DNA of 64,000 nucleotides from UBA1858 sp045105615 (GTDB lineage: Bacteria; Pseudomonadota; Gammaproteobacteria; UBA4575): NCBI GenBank assembly GCA_045105615.1, contig JBGCDS010000022.1, positions 1-64,000 of the forward strand. The letters run 5' to 3'. Position numbers and translations under genes: made by a program. Positions 49,876 through 59,711 of this stretch are shown here, piece by piece; position 1 is the stretch's first letter; each line of letters starts with the position of its first letter. The notes beneath the pieces are model-generated. The model searched no databases. It saw nothing but the letters and a program-made list of their open reading frames with translations, and was not told where the DNA came from.

Positions 49876-50541
49876 ATGGAAAGCTTAGATTACGTAGAAG
49901 AAACACATGGAGACAACCCCGACGCCGCTATAATTTGGTTGCATGGCTTAGGTGCAGATGGTTACGACTTCAAACCGATAGTAAAGCAGCTTAATTTACC
50001 GGCTGATCTGTCGATTCATTTTGTATTCCCAAATGCTCCTGTGCAAGCGGTTACCATCAACCAAGGCATGTCTATGAATGCCTGGTATGATATTTTGGAA
50101 CTGAGTTTAGAAGCTGAAGAAGATGAGGCTGGTATAAATTCATCAATGCTTGCCGTTGAAGCACTTATCCAAGCTAAATTTTCCCACATTGACCCCCGTA
50201 GAATTATATTGGCGGGATTTTCTCAAGGTGGCGCACTCTCTTTACATACTCTTTTGCATGGCAGCGTGCCGATTGGTGGTGTAATTGCACTCTCTACCTA
50301 TTTGCCCTTAAGGCAGTTAGCGCCTGACGCAAATAAAAACAGAGTAGTTGGACACAACATATTTATGGCTCACGGCACACAGGATGAAGTGCTTCCGATC
50401 GACATAGGCGATTTAGCCAGAGGCATACTGCTCGCACTTGGTAGCAAACTGATCTGGCGCGCCTACCCGATGGCCCATCAACTATGCGATCAGCAGATCT
50501 TAGATATTCGTCGTTGGATTGTTGGAAAACTAACCTGCTAA
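49876..50541 (+). CDS. carboxylesterase/phospholipase family hydrolase
   Basis: A 221-residue alpha/beta hydrolase of the small esterase group. Seen: WLHGLGADGYDFKPI (oxyanion region), the nucleophile elbow GFSQGGAL, Asp in HGTQDEVLPI and His in YPMAHQLC. Probably cleaves short-chain acyl esters or acyl-thioesters. No signal peptide. It is convergent with argH and overlaps its 3' end by four bases. Confidence 0.92.
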   Translation: MESLDYVEETHGDNPDAAIIWLHGLGADGYDFKPIVKQLNLPADLSIHFVFPNAPVQAVTINQGMSMNAWYDILELSLEAEEDEAGINSSMLAVEALIQAKFSHIDPRRIILAGFSQGGALSLHTLLHGSVPIGGVIALSTYLPLRQLAPDANKNRVVGHNIFMAHGTQDEVLPIDIGDLARGILLALGSKLIWRAYPMAHQLCDQQILDIRRWIVGKLTC

Positions 50542-51965
50542 GAGAGATGGTTGCGCGCAGCCTGTATCTGTTTGCGAACTTGATCAGGGCTTGTGCCACC
50601 CGTCACTCGCTTGGACTCTGCTGAACCACGCGTTTGAAGTACCGGATAGACATCCTCAGTAATCACTTCAGAAATAGATTGATACTGTTCTATAGATAAC
50701 TGCGGTAATTCTTTATCTTCATCAATTGCCATGCGCACTGCTCGACCAACGATTTCATGTGCATCACGAAATGCCACACCCTTGGCAACCAAATAATCTG
50801 CTAGGTCAGTCGCCGTGGCGTAACCTTTATTAACTGCCTGCGCAAGATTGTTGGTTTTAAAAATAATATGAGGAATCATATCGGCATACACGCGTACACT
50901 TCCCATCACTGCATCAATAGTATCGAACAGTGGCTCTTTATCTTCTTGGTTATCTTTATTGTAGGCTAACACCTGTGATTTCATTAATGTTAGTAGCGAC
51001 ATTAAATTACCGAACACACGCCCGCTCTTACCCCGTACTAATTCTGGTACATCCGGGTTTTTCTTCTGAGGCATGATTGATGAACCAGTACAAAAACGAT
51101 CTGGAAGTTCGATAAATTCAAACTGCTGTGATGCCCACAATACAAGTTCTTCTGACATACGTGATAAATGCATTAACAGCAAAGAAGCAAAAGAACAAAA
51201 CTCAATGGCAAAGTCACGATCACTGACCGCATCCAAAGAATTTTTAGTAATAGAATCAAAGCCTAACTGTTCAGCAACATAATCACGATCTAGTGGAAAA
51301 GGTGTTCCTGCTAACGCTGCCGAACCTAAAGGCATAACATTAACGCGCTTCTTACAATCGGCTAAACGTCCTCGGTCTCGAGTTAGCATCTCAAACCAAG
51401 CCATCAAGTGGTGCCCCACAGTAATAACCTGCGCGACCTGTAAGTGAGTAAAACCCGGCATTAAGGTATCTGCTTCTTTTTCTGCCATATCTAATATGGC
51501 AATTTGCATACGCTGCAGCTCAGCATCGATAAACCCTATTTGCTCGCGCAAATATAGTCGTATGTCTGTGGCAACTTGGTCGTTTCGAGATCGACCTGTG
51601 TGTAACTTCTTTCCTGGCTCGCCAATCTTAGCAACTAGACGAGACTCAATATTCATATGTACATCTTCAAGATCAACACGCCAATCAAATTCACCAGCTT
51701 CTATTTCACTGTGAATTTCATCTAAAGCAGTCACAATTGCATTGCATTCATCTTTAGTAAGCACTTCAATCTTAGCCAACATACGTGCATGAGCTTGAGA
51801 GCCGGCAATATCCTGTGCATACATTCGTTGATCAAATGCCACAGATGCCGTAAATTCCTCCACGAAAGCATCCGTCGACTCAGTGAAGCGACCACCCCAT
51901 GGCTTACTGCCATCAGGTTTAGGTTGTTGGGAATTGGTTTTTTTATCGTTGTTGTTTTTAGACAT
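50538..51965 (-). CDS. argH: argininosuccinate lyase
   Basis: A 475-residue member of the fumarase/aspartase superfamily that releases arginine and fumarate. Seen: KPWGGRFTESTDAFVEEFTASV, HTGRSRNDQVATDIRL, TPGFTHLQVAQ (here MPGFTHLQ), and the signature GSSIMPQKKNPD near residue 298. The N-terminal 18 residues are a Lys/Asn/Gln-rich extension. It is divergent from algZ, the standard gammaproteobacterial order. Confidence 0.97.
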   Translation of the reverse strand: MSKNNNDKKTNSQQPKPDGSKPWGGRFTESTDAFVEEFTASVAFDQRMYAQDIAGSQAHARMLAKIEVLTKDECNAIVTALDEIHSEIEAGEFDWRVDLEDVHMNIESRLVAKIGEPGKKLHTGRSRNDQVATDIRLYLREQIGFIDAELQRMQIAILDMAEKEADTLMPGFTHLQVAQVITVGHHLMAWFEMLTRDRGRLADCKKRVNVMPLGSAALAGTPFPLDRDYVAEQLGFDSITKNSLDAVSDRDFAIEFCSFASLLLMHLSRMSEELVLWASQQFEFIELPDRFCTGSSIMPQKKNPDVPELVRGKSGRVFGNLMSLLTLMKSQVLAYNKDNQEDKEPLFDTIDAVMGSVRVYADMIPHIIFKTNNLAQAVNKGYATATDLADYLVAKGVAFRDAHEIVGRAVRMAIDEDKELPQLSIEQYQSISEVITEDVYPVLQTRGSAESKRVTGGTSPDQVRKQIQAARNHLS

Positions 51966-52055
51966 AACGGCTAATCAATCAAATGTGGCGTGAGTATACC
52001 TAGGAAAGTAGTGTTTAAAAATAATCTTGCTGCGCTAACATACTAATAAATATAA

Positions 52056-53132
52056 ATGGCTAAAACTCCTTCTCAGCGACCACAGAGCCAAGATGCCAGC
52101 CAAACCGAGCCTGGCTTTTTACCTGACTTTTGTAACGCACGCGTTATCTTTTTAGTTATCTTAGGCGCAATTTTATTAGCTTTTGTCCTCTCACTCTCTT
52201 CAATTCAACCGGGTGAGGACTACTGGGTAAATTTATCCATGATTGCGTTATTCATAGTATGGATTGCGTTTGGCAACATCCTAGTGCTATGTATTAGCCG
52301 AAAATTCTTGCACGGCCTAACACCTATTGTCGCAGCCTTCTCCTGCTATGGACTAAGTTTATTAGTCACATTAGTCATATCTATACTTGCCGTGGTGACA
52401 ACTCCGCAGGAAACAACCTTACTTGCCTCTGATGACTCTGTTTTTATGAATAGCTTTCTATTGAGAAACATCGCCATCAGCGCAATCGTTAGTGCGGTGG
52501 CCTTACGTTACTTTTATGTACAACATCAATGGAAGTCTAATATCCAGACTGAAGCACGCTCCAGAATCCAAGCACTACAGGCTAGAATTCGGCCACATTT
52601 CTTATTCAATAGTATGAATACTATTGCCAGTTTGACCCAAACTGACCCAATTAAGGCCGAAAAAGCCGTATTAGACTTGGCCGATCTATTTCGTGCCTCT
52701 TTAGGCCATCAAGACAAAGTTACCTTACGTGAAGAGCTAGATTTCACCAAACGCTACATTAATATCGAGGAGCTCAGACTGGGTGATCGATTAAAAATCG
52801 AATTACACTTGCAAGATAGCCTGAGTTTAAGCACACTCATACCCGCATTGATCTTGCAACCACTGGTAGAAAATGCGATTTATCATGGTGTAGAGCCATT
52901 GACAGATGGGGGGACCGTCCGAATTGAGGTTGAGAGTACTGCTCGAGAATTACAGCTTACTATCACGAATCCAAAACCTATGGAGCGTGACCCACTTCGA
53001 TCTGGCAATAAGATGGCGCAGGATAATATCCGCCAACGTCTACAGCTCGCATATGGCGATCAATCCAAAATGAAAATAAAAGAATCCGACGAAGACTATT
53101 CAGTTAGTTTCCATATACCCATAGAGTCATAA
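52056..53132 (+). CDS. algZ: LytS/AlgZ-family sensor histidine kinase
   Basis: A 358-residue membrane kinase. Four spans lie at about residues 28-47, 58-76, 88-112 and 127-145. The phosphoacceptor motif is LQARIRPHFLFNSMNTIASL (His near residue 183), followed by LQPLVENAIYHGVEP as N-box and a GNKMAQDNIRQRL C-terminal motif with a less typical G-box. In Pseudomonas the AlgZ-AlgR pair controls alginate and type IV pili. The response regulator gene is 29 bases downstream. Confidence 0.93.
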   Translation: MAKTPSQRPQSQDASQTEPGFLPDFCNARVIFLVILGAILLAFVLSLSSIQPGEDYWVNLSMIALFIVWIAFGNILVLCISRKFLHGLTPIVAAFSCYGLSLLVTLVISILAVVTTPQETTLLASDDSVFMNSFLLRNIAISAIVSAVALRYFYVQHQWKSNIQTEARSRIQALQARIRPHFLFNSMNTIASLTQTDPIKAEKAVLDLADLFRASLGHQDKVTLREELDFTKRYINIEELRLGDRLKIELHLQDSLSLSTLIPALILQPLVENAIYHGVEPLTDGGTVRIEVESTARELQLTITNPKPMERDPLRSGNKMAQDNIRQRLQLAYGDQSKMKIKESDEDYSVSFHIPIES

Positions 53133-53161
53133 TTAAGAGTCGTAATAAAGAGGCGTTATAA

Positions 53162-53893
53162 ATGAAAGTTTTAATTGTGGATGATGAAGCACCAGCACGT
53201 GATCGATTAATACACATGGTTTCTTCCATAGATGCTATGGAAACCAGCGGACAGGCATCCAATGGTCTTGAAGCTGTACGAATGGTGCAAGACTCACACC
53301 CAGATGTGGTACTAATGGACATTCGTATGCCGGGCATGGACGGTCTTGAAGCTGCTCGCCATCTAAGTGAAATGGATGAACCACCTGCTATCATTTTCAC
53401 CACTGCTTATAGCGAACACGCTTTAGAAGCTTATGATGCTAACGCAGTTGATTATCTGGTGAAGCCTATACGCCAAGAGAAATTAGAAAAATCTCTCGCC
53501 AAAGCTAGAAAATTAACTAAGGCGCAAATTGCTGCTTTAAACATTGAAACAAATAATACTGGTCGTAGCCATATCTGTGCACGTATTCGTGGCAACCTTG
53601 AATTAATCCCGGTTGACGAAATTGTTTATTTCCAAGCAGATCAAAAGTACATCACTGTGCGCCACTTAGGTGGTGAAGTATTAATTGAAGATGCACTTAA
53701 GAATTTAGAAACTGAATTTGAAGATCGTCTAATTCGCATCCACCGTAATGCCTTAGTCAGCACTAACTTCATTACAGGCATGGAAAAAAATATAGATGGT
53801 CGCTTTGTCGTCAGCTTTAAACAAATTGATGACAAGCTCGAAATCAGTCGCAGACATGTGGCAGAAGTGCGTAAATTCTTGAAGTTTAGATAA
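53162..53893 (+). CDS. algR: LytTR response regulator AlgR
   Basis: A 243-residue regulator with an N-terminal receiver (VLIVDDEAPARDRL, phosphoacceptor Asp in VVLMDIRMPGMDG near residue 54, and the Lys in VDYLVKPIR) and a C-terminal LytTR DNA-binding domain from about residue 140 (IPVDEIVYFQADQKYITVRHLGGEVLIEDAL). Partner of the kinase encoded just upstream. hemC follows by 33 bases. Confidence 0.95.
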   Translation: MKVLIVDDEAPARDRLIHMVSSIDAMETSGQASNGLEAVRMVQDSHPDVVLMDIRMPGMDGLEAARHLSEMDEPPAIIFTTAYSEHALEAYDANAVDYLVKPIRQEKLEKSLAKARKLTKAQIAALNIETNNTGRSHICARIRGNLELIPVDEIVYFQADQKYITVRHLGGEVLIEDALKNLETEFEDRLIRIHRNALVSTNFITGMEKNIDGRFVVSFKQIDDKLEISRRHVAEVRKFLKFR

Positions 53894-53926
53894 CCACAGG
53901 CGTCACCCCAACTCTAACCTACATAA

Positions 53927-54850
53927 ATGTCACGCATTCGAATAGCAACGCGTGAGAGCCAACTCGCACTATGGCAGGCGAATGAGGTATCTCGACTATT
54001 ATCCCATCATCACCCTGATATCGAAGTCGAAATCATTGGCATGACCACTGAAGGCGACCGCTTTCTACAGGCATCATTAGCTTCAGCAGGCGGCAAGGGT
54101 TTGTTTGTTAAAGAACTAGAACAGTGTCTGCTTGATAATAATGCTGACATCGCTGTGCACTCGATGAAAGATGTACCCTATCAACTGCCAGCATCACTAG
54201 AAATCCACGCTATCTTAAAACGCGAAGATCCTCGCGATGCGTTTGTGTCTAATAACTATAAAACTCTAGGTGAGTTACCCAACAATGCCATTGTTGGGAC
54301 TTCTAGTACTCGGCGCGAATGCCAAATTCGTGCACTACGCGGTGATCTAAACATTCAACCATTACGTGGCAACGTGAATACACGCTTAAAGAAACTCGAT
54401 GACGGTCAGTACGATGCCATTATTCTAGCCAGCGCAGGACTCAAGCGATTAGGCTTTGAAGATAGGATTGCAGATTTAATAGAAACTGACACTAGCCTTC
54501 CCGCAATTGGTCAAGGCGCCATCGGTATAGAGTGCCGAGACGGTGATACTGCTACCCGAGAAATTCTAGCGCCACTACATCATGAAGCGACCTCATTATG
54601 TGTCATTGCAGAACGTGGTGTCAGCACTGCTTTATCTGCGAACTGTCATTTGCCAATTGCTGCTCACGCAACTCAATCTGCAACCTCATTAACGCTCAAT
54701 GCTTTAGTCGGACTGCCAGATGGCAGCAAGATTGTGCACGCCTCTGCAACTGGCAATCACGATGAGATAGCTCAGATTGTCCAACAGGTTGTCAGCGAGC
54801 TCACAGAACAAGGCGCTAATGAACTCGTAGATTCATTACGAGAAGAGTAA
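53927..54850 (+). CDS. hemC: hydroxymethylbilane synthase
   Basis: A 307-residue porphobilinogen deaminase. Seen: RIATRESQLALWQANEV, HSMKDVPYQLP, GTSSTRRECQIRALR, and the dipyrromethane cofactor Cys in SANCHLPIAAHA near residue 242. First of four haem genes, with hemD 24 bases downstream. Confidence 0.97.
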   Translation: MSRIRIATRESQLALWQANEVSRLLSHHHPDIEVEIIGMTTEGDRFLQASLASAGGKGLFVKELEQCLLDNNADIAVHSMKDVPYQLPASLEIHAILKREDPRDAFVSNNYKTLGELPNNAIVGTSSTRRECQIRALRGDLNIQPLRGNVNTRLKKLDDGQYDAIILASAGLKRLGFEDRIADLIETDTSLPAIGQGAIGIECRDGDTATREILAPLHHEATSLCVIAERGVSTALSANCHLPIAAHATQSATSLTLNALVGLPDGSKIVHASATGNHDEIAQIVQQVVSELTEQGANELVDSLREE

Positions 54851-54874
54851 GACCGAGTGAAGCAGGAGTTGCCT

Positions 54875-55636
54875 TTGAGCAAAACTTCCATTGTTGTCAC
54901 TCGACCCAGCCAACAAAATAAATACATCTGTTCCGCATTATCATCATTAGGAGCAAATGCCATTGCTTTCCCCTGTATCGAAATCAAGCCGCTGTCCAAT
55001 CCGAGCACAGTAGATACACTTCTATCGCATTGCGAACTGATGATATTTATCAGTACAAATGCTGTTCAATTTGGTTTTGACACACTCCCGGACCTCATCA
55101 AAAAAATACCTGTATCGTGTCAATTTGCTGCAGTAGGCGCATCTACCGCACAGGCCTTACACAATCATGGCATTGACCAGGTCGTTACTCCGCTAGACAA
55201 CTTTGATAGCGAAGAATTACTAAAATTACCTGAATTACAAAACGTTAAGCAAAAATCAGTGCTGATTATCAAGGGTGAGGGCGGACGCGAGCTATTACAT
55301 GAAACGCTGGAAAGTAGAGGCGCTAAGATTCATTCAATTGATGTGTATCAACGAACACTGCCAATATCTGTCAATTTGAGCGCACTCAACACTAAAATTG
55401 ATCTACTATTGTTTACCAGTAGTGAGGCAGTGAAAAATTTTCTGGTGTTAACCCCAGAATCATTGCAAAGCGCGCTATTAGGTTGCCAAACTATAGTAGG
55501 CCACGCCCGTATTGCCGATAAAGTAACAGCTCTTGGCTTTAAAAAATTGCCTATAATAGCCGCGACCCCATCAGATACAGATATGTTAGTGGCGATTAAT
55601 CTATGGGCCCAGCAGCACATAGATAATAACGCTTAG
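54875..55636 (+). CDS. hemD: uroporphyrinogen-III synthase
   Basis: A protein of about 253 residues with the two-lobed HemD fold: SIVVTRPSQQN at the start, FISTNAVQFG, FAAVGASTAQAL, IIKGEGGRELLHETLESRGA and LLFTSSEAVKNFL. It closes linear hydroxymethylbilane with inversion of ring D. I chose the TTG at 54875 because AGGAG lies six bases before it. A GTG at 54857 in the same frame is also possible. Confidence 0.93.
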   Translation: MSKTSIVVTRPSQQNKYICSALSSLGANAIAFPCIEIKPLSNPSTVDTLLSHCELMIFISTNAVQFGFDTLPDLIKKIPVSCQFAAVGASTAQALHNHGIDQVVTPLDNFDSEELLKLPELQNVKQKSVLIIKGEGGRELLHETLESRGAKIHSIDVYQRTLPISVNLSALNTKIDLLLFTSSEAVKNFLVLTPESLQSALLGCQTIVGHARIADKVTALGFKKLPIIAATPSDTDMLVAINLWAQQHIDNNA

Positions 55637-55656
55637 AAAATGAACGGAGATATATA

Positions 55657-56814
55657 ATGAGCACTAAGGGTGACATGGAACCCAAAGCAACAACCCCGCC
55701 CACCAAACCAGCGGCGAACACTAATAAGCAAAAATCTGGCAGTGCGCTGCTAGGATTTTTTGTGTTCCTAACATTTTTATTAGCCGTGGCTGGTATTGGT
55801 GCCGGTTATTACTTGTGGCAACAAATGCAACAACAGTTCCAATCCGCCGAAGTAGAACGCAAGGCACTTGAACATGCATTAGGCACAGTGGATGAAAATC
55901 CACGCATTCAAAAATTTAGTCGCAACTTCAACAAAAAAATTGAAGACACTAATTCAAATATTGCATCGTTATCTAAAAACGTTAAATCACTCAGCAATGA
56001 GCAACAGCAACTTGCTGTTGTGGTTGGAGACACCAACGAAATTATAGGTCGCGGCCAAAATGGTTGGATGCTAAAAGAAGTCGAGCATGTATTACGTATG
56101 TCTCAGCATAGATTGTTACTTGACCGTGATTTTGATGGTGCCTTAGCAGGACTAAAAGCTGCAGATAAACGCCTTAATGATATTCATGATGTCCGTTTAA
56201 TTCCAATTCGCAAATCCATTGCAAAACAAACACAGACTTTAAAACAATTCCCACATCCTGATTACACAGGCATTCAACTACAACTTGATAACACCATCGC
56301 TGAGCTGAAAAACGGCTTACTTAAGCAAGCAGCTCAACAGGTTACTGATCAGCAGATTAGCGAATCATCGACAGCTCCAACAAAAGATAAAGCAACAGCA
56401 AGTGACCAGCCGTTTGATGTGAAAAAGTTTTTAGCATTAAGTAAACAATTTGCTCTGGACACCATAGAAAAAACCAAGACCGCACTCAGCGATTCAGTTA
56501 ATGTCACTCACGGCGAACAGAAAATTGCCTTATTTATTGAGGAACAAGAAAAGAAACGCGCGTATGATTTTCTGAGCAATAAATTACTAGGTGCAAAATA
56601 CTCAGTCAGCACGCGTGATAATAATGCTTTTCATCAGCAGTTAAATGCTGCACAAGCATGGTTAGACAACAACGACCAATTTACCAACCAAGCTTCGCTT
56701 GCTAGAGAAATAGAACAACTAAATAAAAATAATTTAATGCCTGTGCTACCTGATATTTCAGAACCCACTTCATTATTGGCGAAGCACATGAACAGCCTTA
56801 AGGACGAGAAATGA
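55657..56814 (+). CDS. hemX: HemX-family membrane protein
   Basis: A 385-residue protein with one span near residues 29-50 (ALLGFFVFLTFLLAVAGIGAGYYLW), a long coiled-coil-rich periplasmic part (LSKNVKSLSNEQQQLAVVVG) and the conserved WMLKEVEHVLRMSQHRLLLDRD block. Although named after uroporphyrinogen methyltransferase, such proteins lack SAM motifs; the role is unclear. It overlaps hemY by four bases, so the two are translated together. Confidence 0.93.
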   Translation: MSTKGDMEPKATTPPTKPAANTNKQKSGSALLGFFVFLTFLLAVAGIGAGYYLWQQMQQQFQSAEVERKALEHALGTVDENPRIQKFSRNFNKKIEDTNSNIASLSKNVKSLSNEQQQLAVVVGDTNEIIGRGQNGWMLKEVEHVLRMSQHRLLLDRDFDGALAGLKAADKRLNDIHDVRLIPIRKSIAKQTQTLKQFPHPDYTGIQLQLDNTIAELKNGLLKQAAQQVTDQQISESSTAPTKDKATASDQPFDVKKFLALSKQFALDTIEKTKTALSDSVNVTHGEQKIALFIEEQEKKRAYDFLSNKLLGAKYSVSTRDNNAFHQQLNAAQAWLDNNDQFTNQASLAREIEQLNKNNLMPVLPDISEPTSLLAKHMNSLKDEK

Positions 56815-57983
56815 TTAAGAAAATTTTATTCATTTTACTAATTGGTCTCATCATTGCCGGTGTAGATATATTAGTTCTACGCAATCAACCAGGCTTTGCC
56901 GTTTTCAATTACGGTGATACCACTGCAGAGATTCCACTGACTCAGTTTTACTACTGGACCATTGCCGGCTTTATTATTTTATATTTCTTGTTTCGCATTC
57001 TTGGCGCATTGTTTCGCTGGCCGGCACGTATTAAAGCTAAACGCCAACAAAAACGTAATCTTGAAATTATGCATTCACTAGAGTCGTCAATGCTTAATTT
57101 TAGTCAATTCAATTGGTCTGATGCTATGCGCACCGCAACTAAACACATTAAGCAAAGTCCAATGCAAAAAGCACAGCATTTATTTGCTGCACACTGCGCG
57201 CATAACTCTGGTCAGAATGATACGCGTAACGCGCATGTTACTAGTTTGAGAAAATTGGAAGGCGGCAAGCCTTTAGCGAATACCATTGAAGCTGAATTCT
57301 GTTTAGAAGATGGCGATGCTGAAAAAGCATTAATGCTATTACGTGATGAAAGCACTGATAATATTTGCAATCTAAACACGCTGTGTCATTCCTACATCAA
57401 AACTAATAATATTGAAGACTTAGAAACATCACTGCCAAAATTATTAGCGCATGCTGATAGAGCCGCTCGTATTCAATACACGGTGAACAGAAGCCTAGAG
57501 TGGGCCATTAGTTACTACGACGCACATACTGCTGAAGCTAAGTTAGCGGGCTTATGGAAGATCTATCATAAGCAGCTGAAAGCTAACCCGGCTCTATTGA
57601 GGTCTTATATACGCACCTTAATCAAGCATGGTCAAGACACAGCCGCAGAGCAAATCATCAAAACCCAACTTGATGCTAATTGGGATGAAACTTTAATTCA
57701 AGAATATGGTTTATTAAATATTGATAATCTTCCTCAGCGCACCAAGCAAAGTGAAGACTGGTTACAGCATCGTAAAGATAGCGCAGGTTTATTACTCACT
57801 CTAGGCCGCCTAAACAAGAAACAAAAACTTTGGGGTAAAGCGAAAAACTATCTTGAGTCTAGCCTAAGCCGTAAACCATTAGTTGGCACATATGCTGAAC
57901 TTGCCGAGCTTCACGAACTACTTGATGAGCCTATCGATGCACAACGTTGTGCTAAAAAAGGTTTACACATCGCATCAAGATAA
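56811..57983 (+). CDS. hemY: HemY-type tetratricopeptide membrane protein
   Basis: A 390-residue protein with two N-terminal spans (about 5-22 and 43-64) and TPR-like helices in the cytoplasmic region. The LGRLNKKQKLWGKAKNYLESSL block and AELAELHELLDEP are typical. Despite its name it is not the Bacillus protoporphyrinogen oxidase; the function in proteobacteria is unknown. Last of hemCDXY. Confidence 0.94.
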   Translation: MIKKILFILLIGLIIAGVDILVLRNQPGFAVFNYGDTTAEIPLTQFYYWTIAGFIILYFLFRILGALFRWPARIKAKRQQKRNLEIMHSLESSMLNFSQFNWSDAMRTATKHIKQSPMQKAQHLFAAHCAHNSGQNDTRNAHVTSLRKLEGGKPLANTIEAEFCLEDGDAEKALMLLRDESTDNICNLNTLCHSYIKTNNIEDLETSLPKLLAHADRAARIQYTVNRSLEWAISYYDAHTAEAKLAGLWKIYHKQLKANPALLRSYIRTLIKHGQDTAAEQIIKTQLDANWDETLIQEYGLLNIDNLPQRTKQSEDWLQHRKDSAGLLLTLGRLNKKQKLWGKAKNYLESSLSRKPLVGTYAELAELHELLDEPIDAQRCAKKGLHIASR

Positions 57984-58001
57984 CGAGCACGCTTTTCGTT
58001 C

Positions 58002-58889
58002 ATGTCAATTTGCAATAATCCACAGCCAATTATTGTTGGCTGTGGATTTCTCGGTAACCACCTGGCAGCACAACTAGTCAAAAAACAACAAAACCCACTT
58101 TGTGTTGTTCAGTCCCAATCCAGTTACCAGCAATTACTAAAAAAAAATCTACAGGCCATAATCTGTGATCTTGATATCCCTTTAAGCATAGATCCTGGAT
58201 TTGATTTAGCGGGCAAGCAGGTCTATTACTTCGCACCACCCAGTAATAGCGATAACGATGATCATCGTATCGATAATTTTCTAACAAGATGCAAAATTAA
58301 CCCACCTAGTAAAGTTGTTTATATCAGCACTTCAGGGGTCTATGGCGACTGCCAGGGTAACTGGGTCACCGAAGAAAACCCGTTGGCACCCATCTCGACT
58401 AGAGCTAAACGCCGTGTCTATGCTGAAAAAGCATTACTCACATACTGTGCTCAACATGACTGCGATTATATTATTCTCAGAGTTGGCGGAATTTATGGTC
58501 CAGGACGATTACCCATAGAACGACTTAAAAACATCACGGTAATATGCCCTGAAGAAGCACCGCATAGTAATCGTATTCATGTCGCAGATCTTGCATGCGT
58601 ATGTTTTGCGGCCATGTCTAATAACATACAAAATGAAGTGATTAATGTCGCTGATGGCCATTCAACATCAATGTCTGACTATTACTACAAAATAGCCGAC
58701 TTTGCAGGTTTACCAAGACCTGACTGCGTTCCTCTATCTGAAGCAGAGGAAAAATTATCTGCCGGAATGTTGTCATTTATTAATGAGTCTCGGCGTTTAT
58801 CGATTGAAAAAATGAACCGTTTGCTGGATGTTGAGATTCAATTCCCTACGCTTGAATTAGGACTTGAAGATTGCTTTAGAAATTCATAA
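58002..58889 (+). CDS. NAD(P)-dependent epimerase/dehydratase-like SDR protein
   Basis: A 295-residue Rossmann protein of the extended SDR type. Seen: IIVGCGFLGNHLAAQL (GxxGxxG variant), YISTSGVYGDCQGNWVTEENPL, the Tyr-Lys pair in RVYAEKAL (YxxxK, Y-A-E-K), and GGIYGPGRLP. Substrate not predictable; may act on a nucleotide sugar or related compound. It lies 18 bases after hemY, so it may be in the same transcript. Confidence 0.85.
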   Translation: MSICNNPQPIIVGCGFLGNHLAAQLVKKQQNPLCVVQSQSSYQQLLKKNLQAIICDLDIPLSIDPGFDLAGKQVYYFAPPSNSDNDDHRIDNFLTRCKINPPSKVVYISTSGVYGDCQGNWVTEENPLAPISTRAKRRVYAEKALLTYCAQHDCDYIILRVGGIYGPGRLPIERLKNITVICPEEAPHSNRIHVADLACVCFAAMSNNIQNEVINVADGHSTSMSDYYYKIADFAGLPRPDCVPLSEAEEKLSAGMLSFINESRRLSIEKMNRLLDVEIQFPTLELGLEDCFRNS

Positions 58890-58909
58890 TGAAAAGATTT
58901 GTAATATGC

Positions 58910-58921
58910 CCTAGGCCTAGG
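58910..58921. promoter_or_regulatory. GC-rich 12-bp palindrome upstream of the mrp operon
   Basis: CCTAGGCCTAGG is a perfect palindrome in an AT-rich gap 38 bases before the mrpE start. It could be an operator for the antiporter genes. No hairpin loop or T-tract makes it a terminator. Confidence 0.4.
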
Positions 58922-58959
58922 TATGTTAATGATTATTCATTGATTAATTACAATTAAAC

Positions 58960-59439
58960 TTGAAAACAATCATCTCTAGTTTTACCAGTTTATTTCTGCT
59001 TTGGATTTTCCTGTCTGGTTATTTCAAAACCAACTTGATTGTTTTTGGCATTCTTTCCTGTGTCTTGGTTACTTATTTATCGATTAAACTGAAGATTTAT
59101 AGCTCTCATCATGAGCGAATCAAATTCAATCTACGCTTACCCTTATATATTCCTTGGTTACTCAAAGAGATAGTTAAATCTAATCTGCATGTTGCTCGTT
59201 GTATTCTATCCTCAGCTAACAGCATTCAACCGCAGACGGTTTGCTCAAAGCCTACACAGAAAACCAACGCTGGTCTGGCTGTACATGCCAATAGCATCAC
59301 CCTGACACCAGGCACCATTAGCGTTGATATTAATGATGATGAAATTCTCGTACACGCGTTAACAAACCATACTGCCCAAGGCATTATTGACGGTGATATT
59401 GATAAACGTGTGAGCAAAGTAGAAGGCGGTATAAAGTGA
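58960..59439 (+). CDS. mrpE: Mrp antiporter subunit E
   Basis: A 159-residue membrane protein with two N-terminal spans (about 10-25 and 29-47) and a cytoplasmic domain having PLYIPWLLKEIVKSNLHVARCIL and LTPGTISVDINDDEILVHALT, the hallmark of MnhE/MrpE. The start is TTG with no clear ribosome binding site. First gene of the antiporter cluster; ends overlapping mrpF by four bases. Confidence 0.94.
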   Translation: MKTIISSFTSLFLLWIFLSGYFKTNLIVFGILSCVLVTYLSIKLKIYSSHHERIKFNLRLPLYIPWLLKEIVKSNLHVARCILSSANSIQPQTVCSKPTQKTNAGLAVHANSITLTPGTISVDINDDEILVHALTNHTAQGIIDGDIDKRVSKVEGGIK

Positions 59440-59711
59440 TTTCTGCCGCGCTAGTTGCCATGATGGTTGTCATGCTCATAGTATTTTTGCGCGCATGGCT
59501 AGGGCCTTCTTTATATGATCGCATTTTAGCAATCAATACATTTGGCACAGCGACTGTACTAGCCATCGCTATTCTGGGCTTTTACATGGAACGTCCAGCT
59601 TTTATGGATATTGCGTTAGTCTATTCACTGATTAATTTTATCGGCACTGTCGCGATACTAAAGTTATACCACTTTAGTGATTTGGGTCATCGCGAAGAGG
59701 AAGAGTCCTAA
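59436..59711 (+). CDS. mrpF: Mrp antiporter subunit F
   Basis: A 91-residue protein with three spans. The motif RAWLGPSLYDRILAINTFGT and ALVYSLINFIGTVAILKL identify MrpF. GTG start in the overlap with mrpE, stop overlapping mrpG by one base. Works only inside the multisubunit complex exchanging monovalent cations for protons. Confidence 0.94.
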   Translation: MISAALVAMMVVMLIVFLRAWLGPSLYDRILAINTFGTATVLAIAILGFYMERPAFMDIALVYSLINFIGTVAILKLYHFSDLGHREEEES

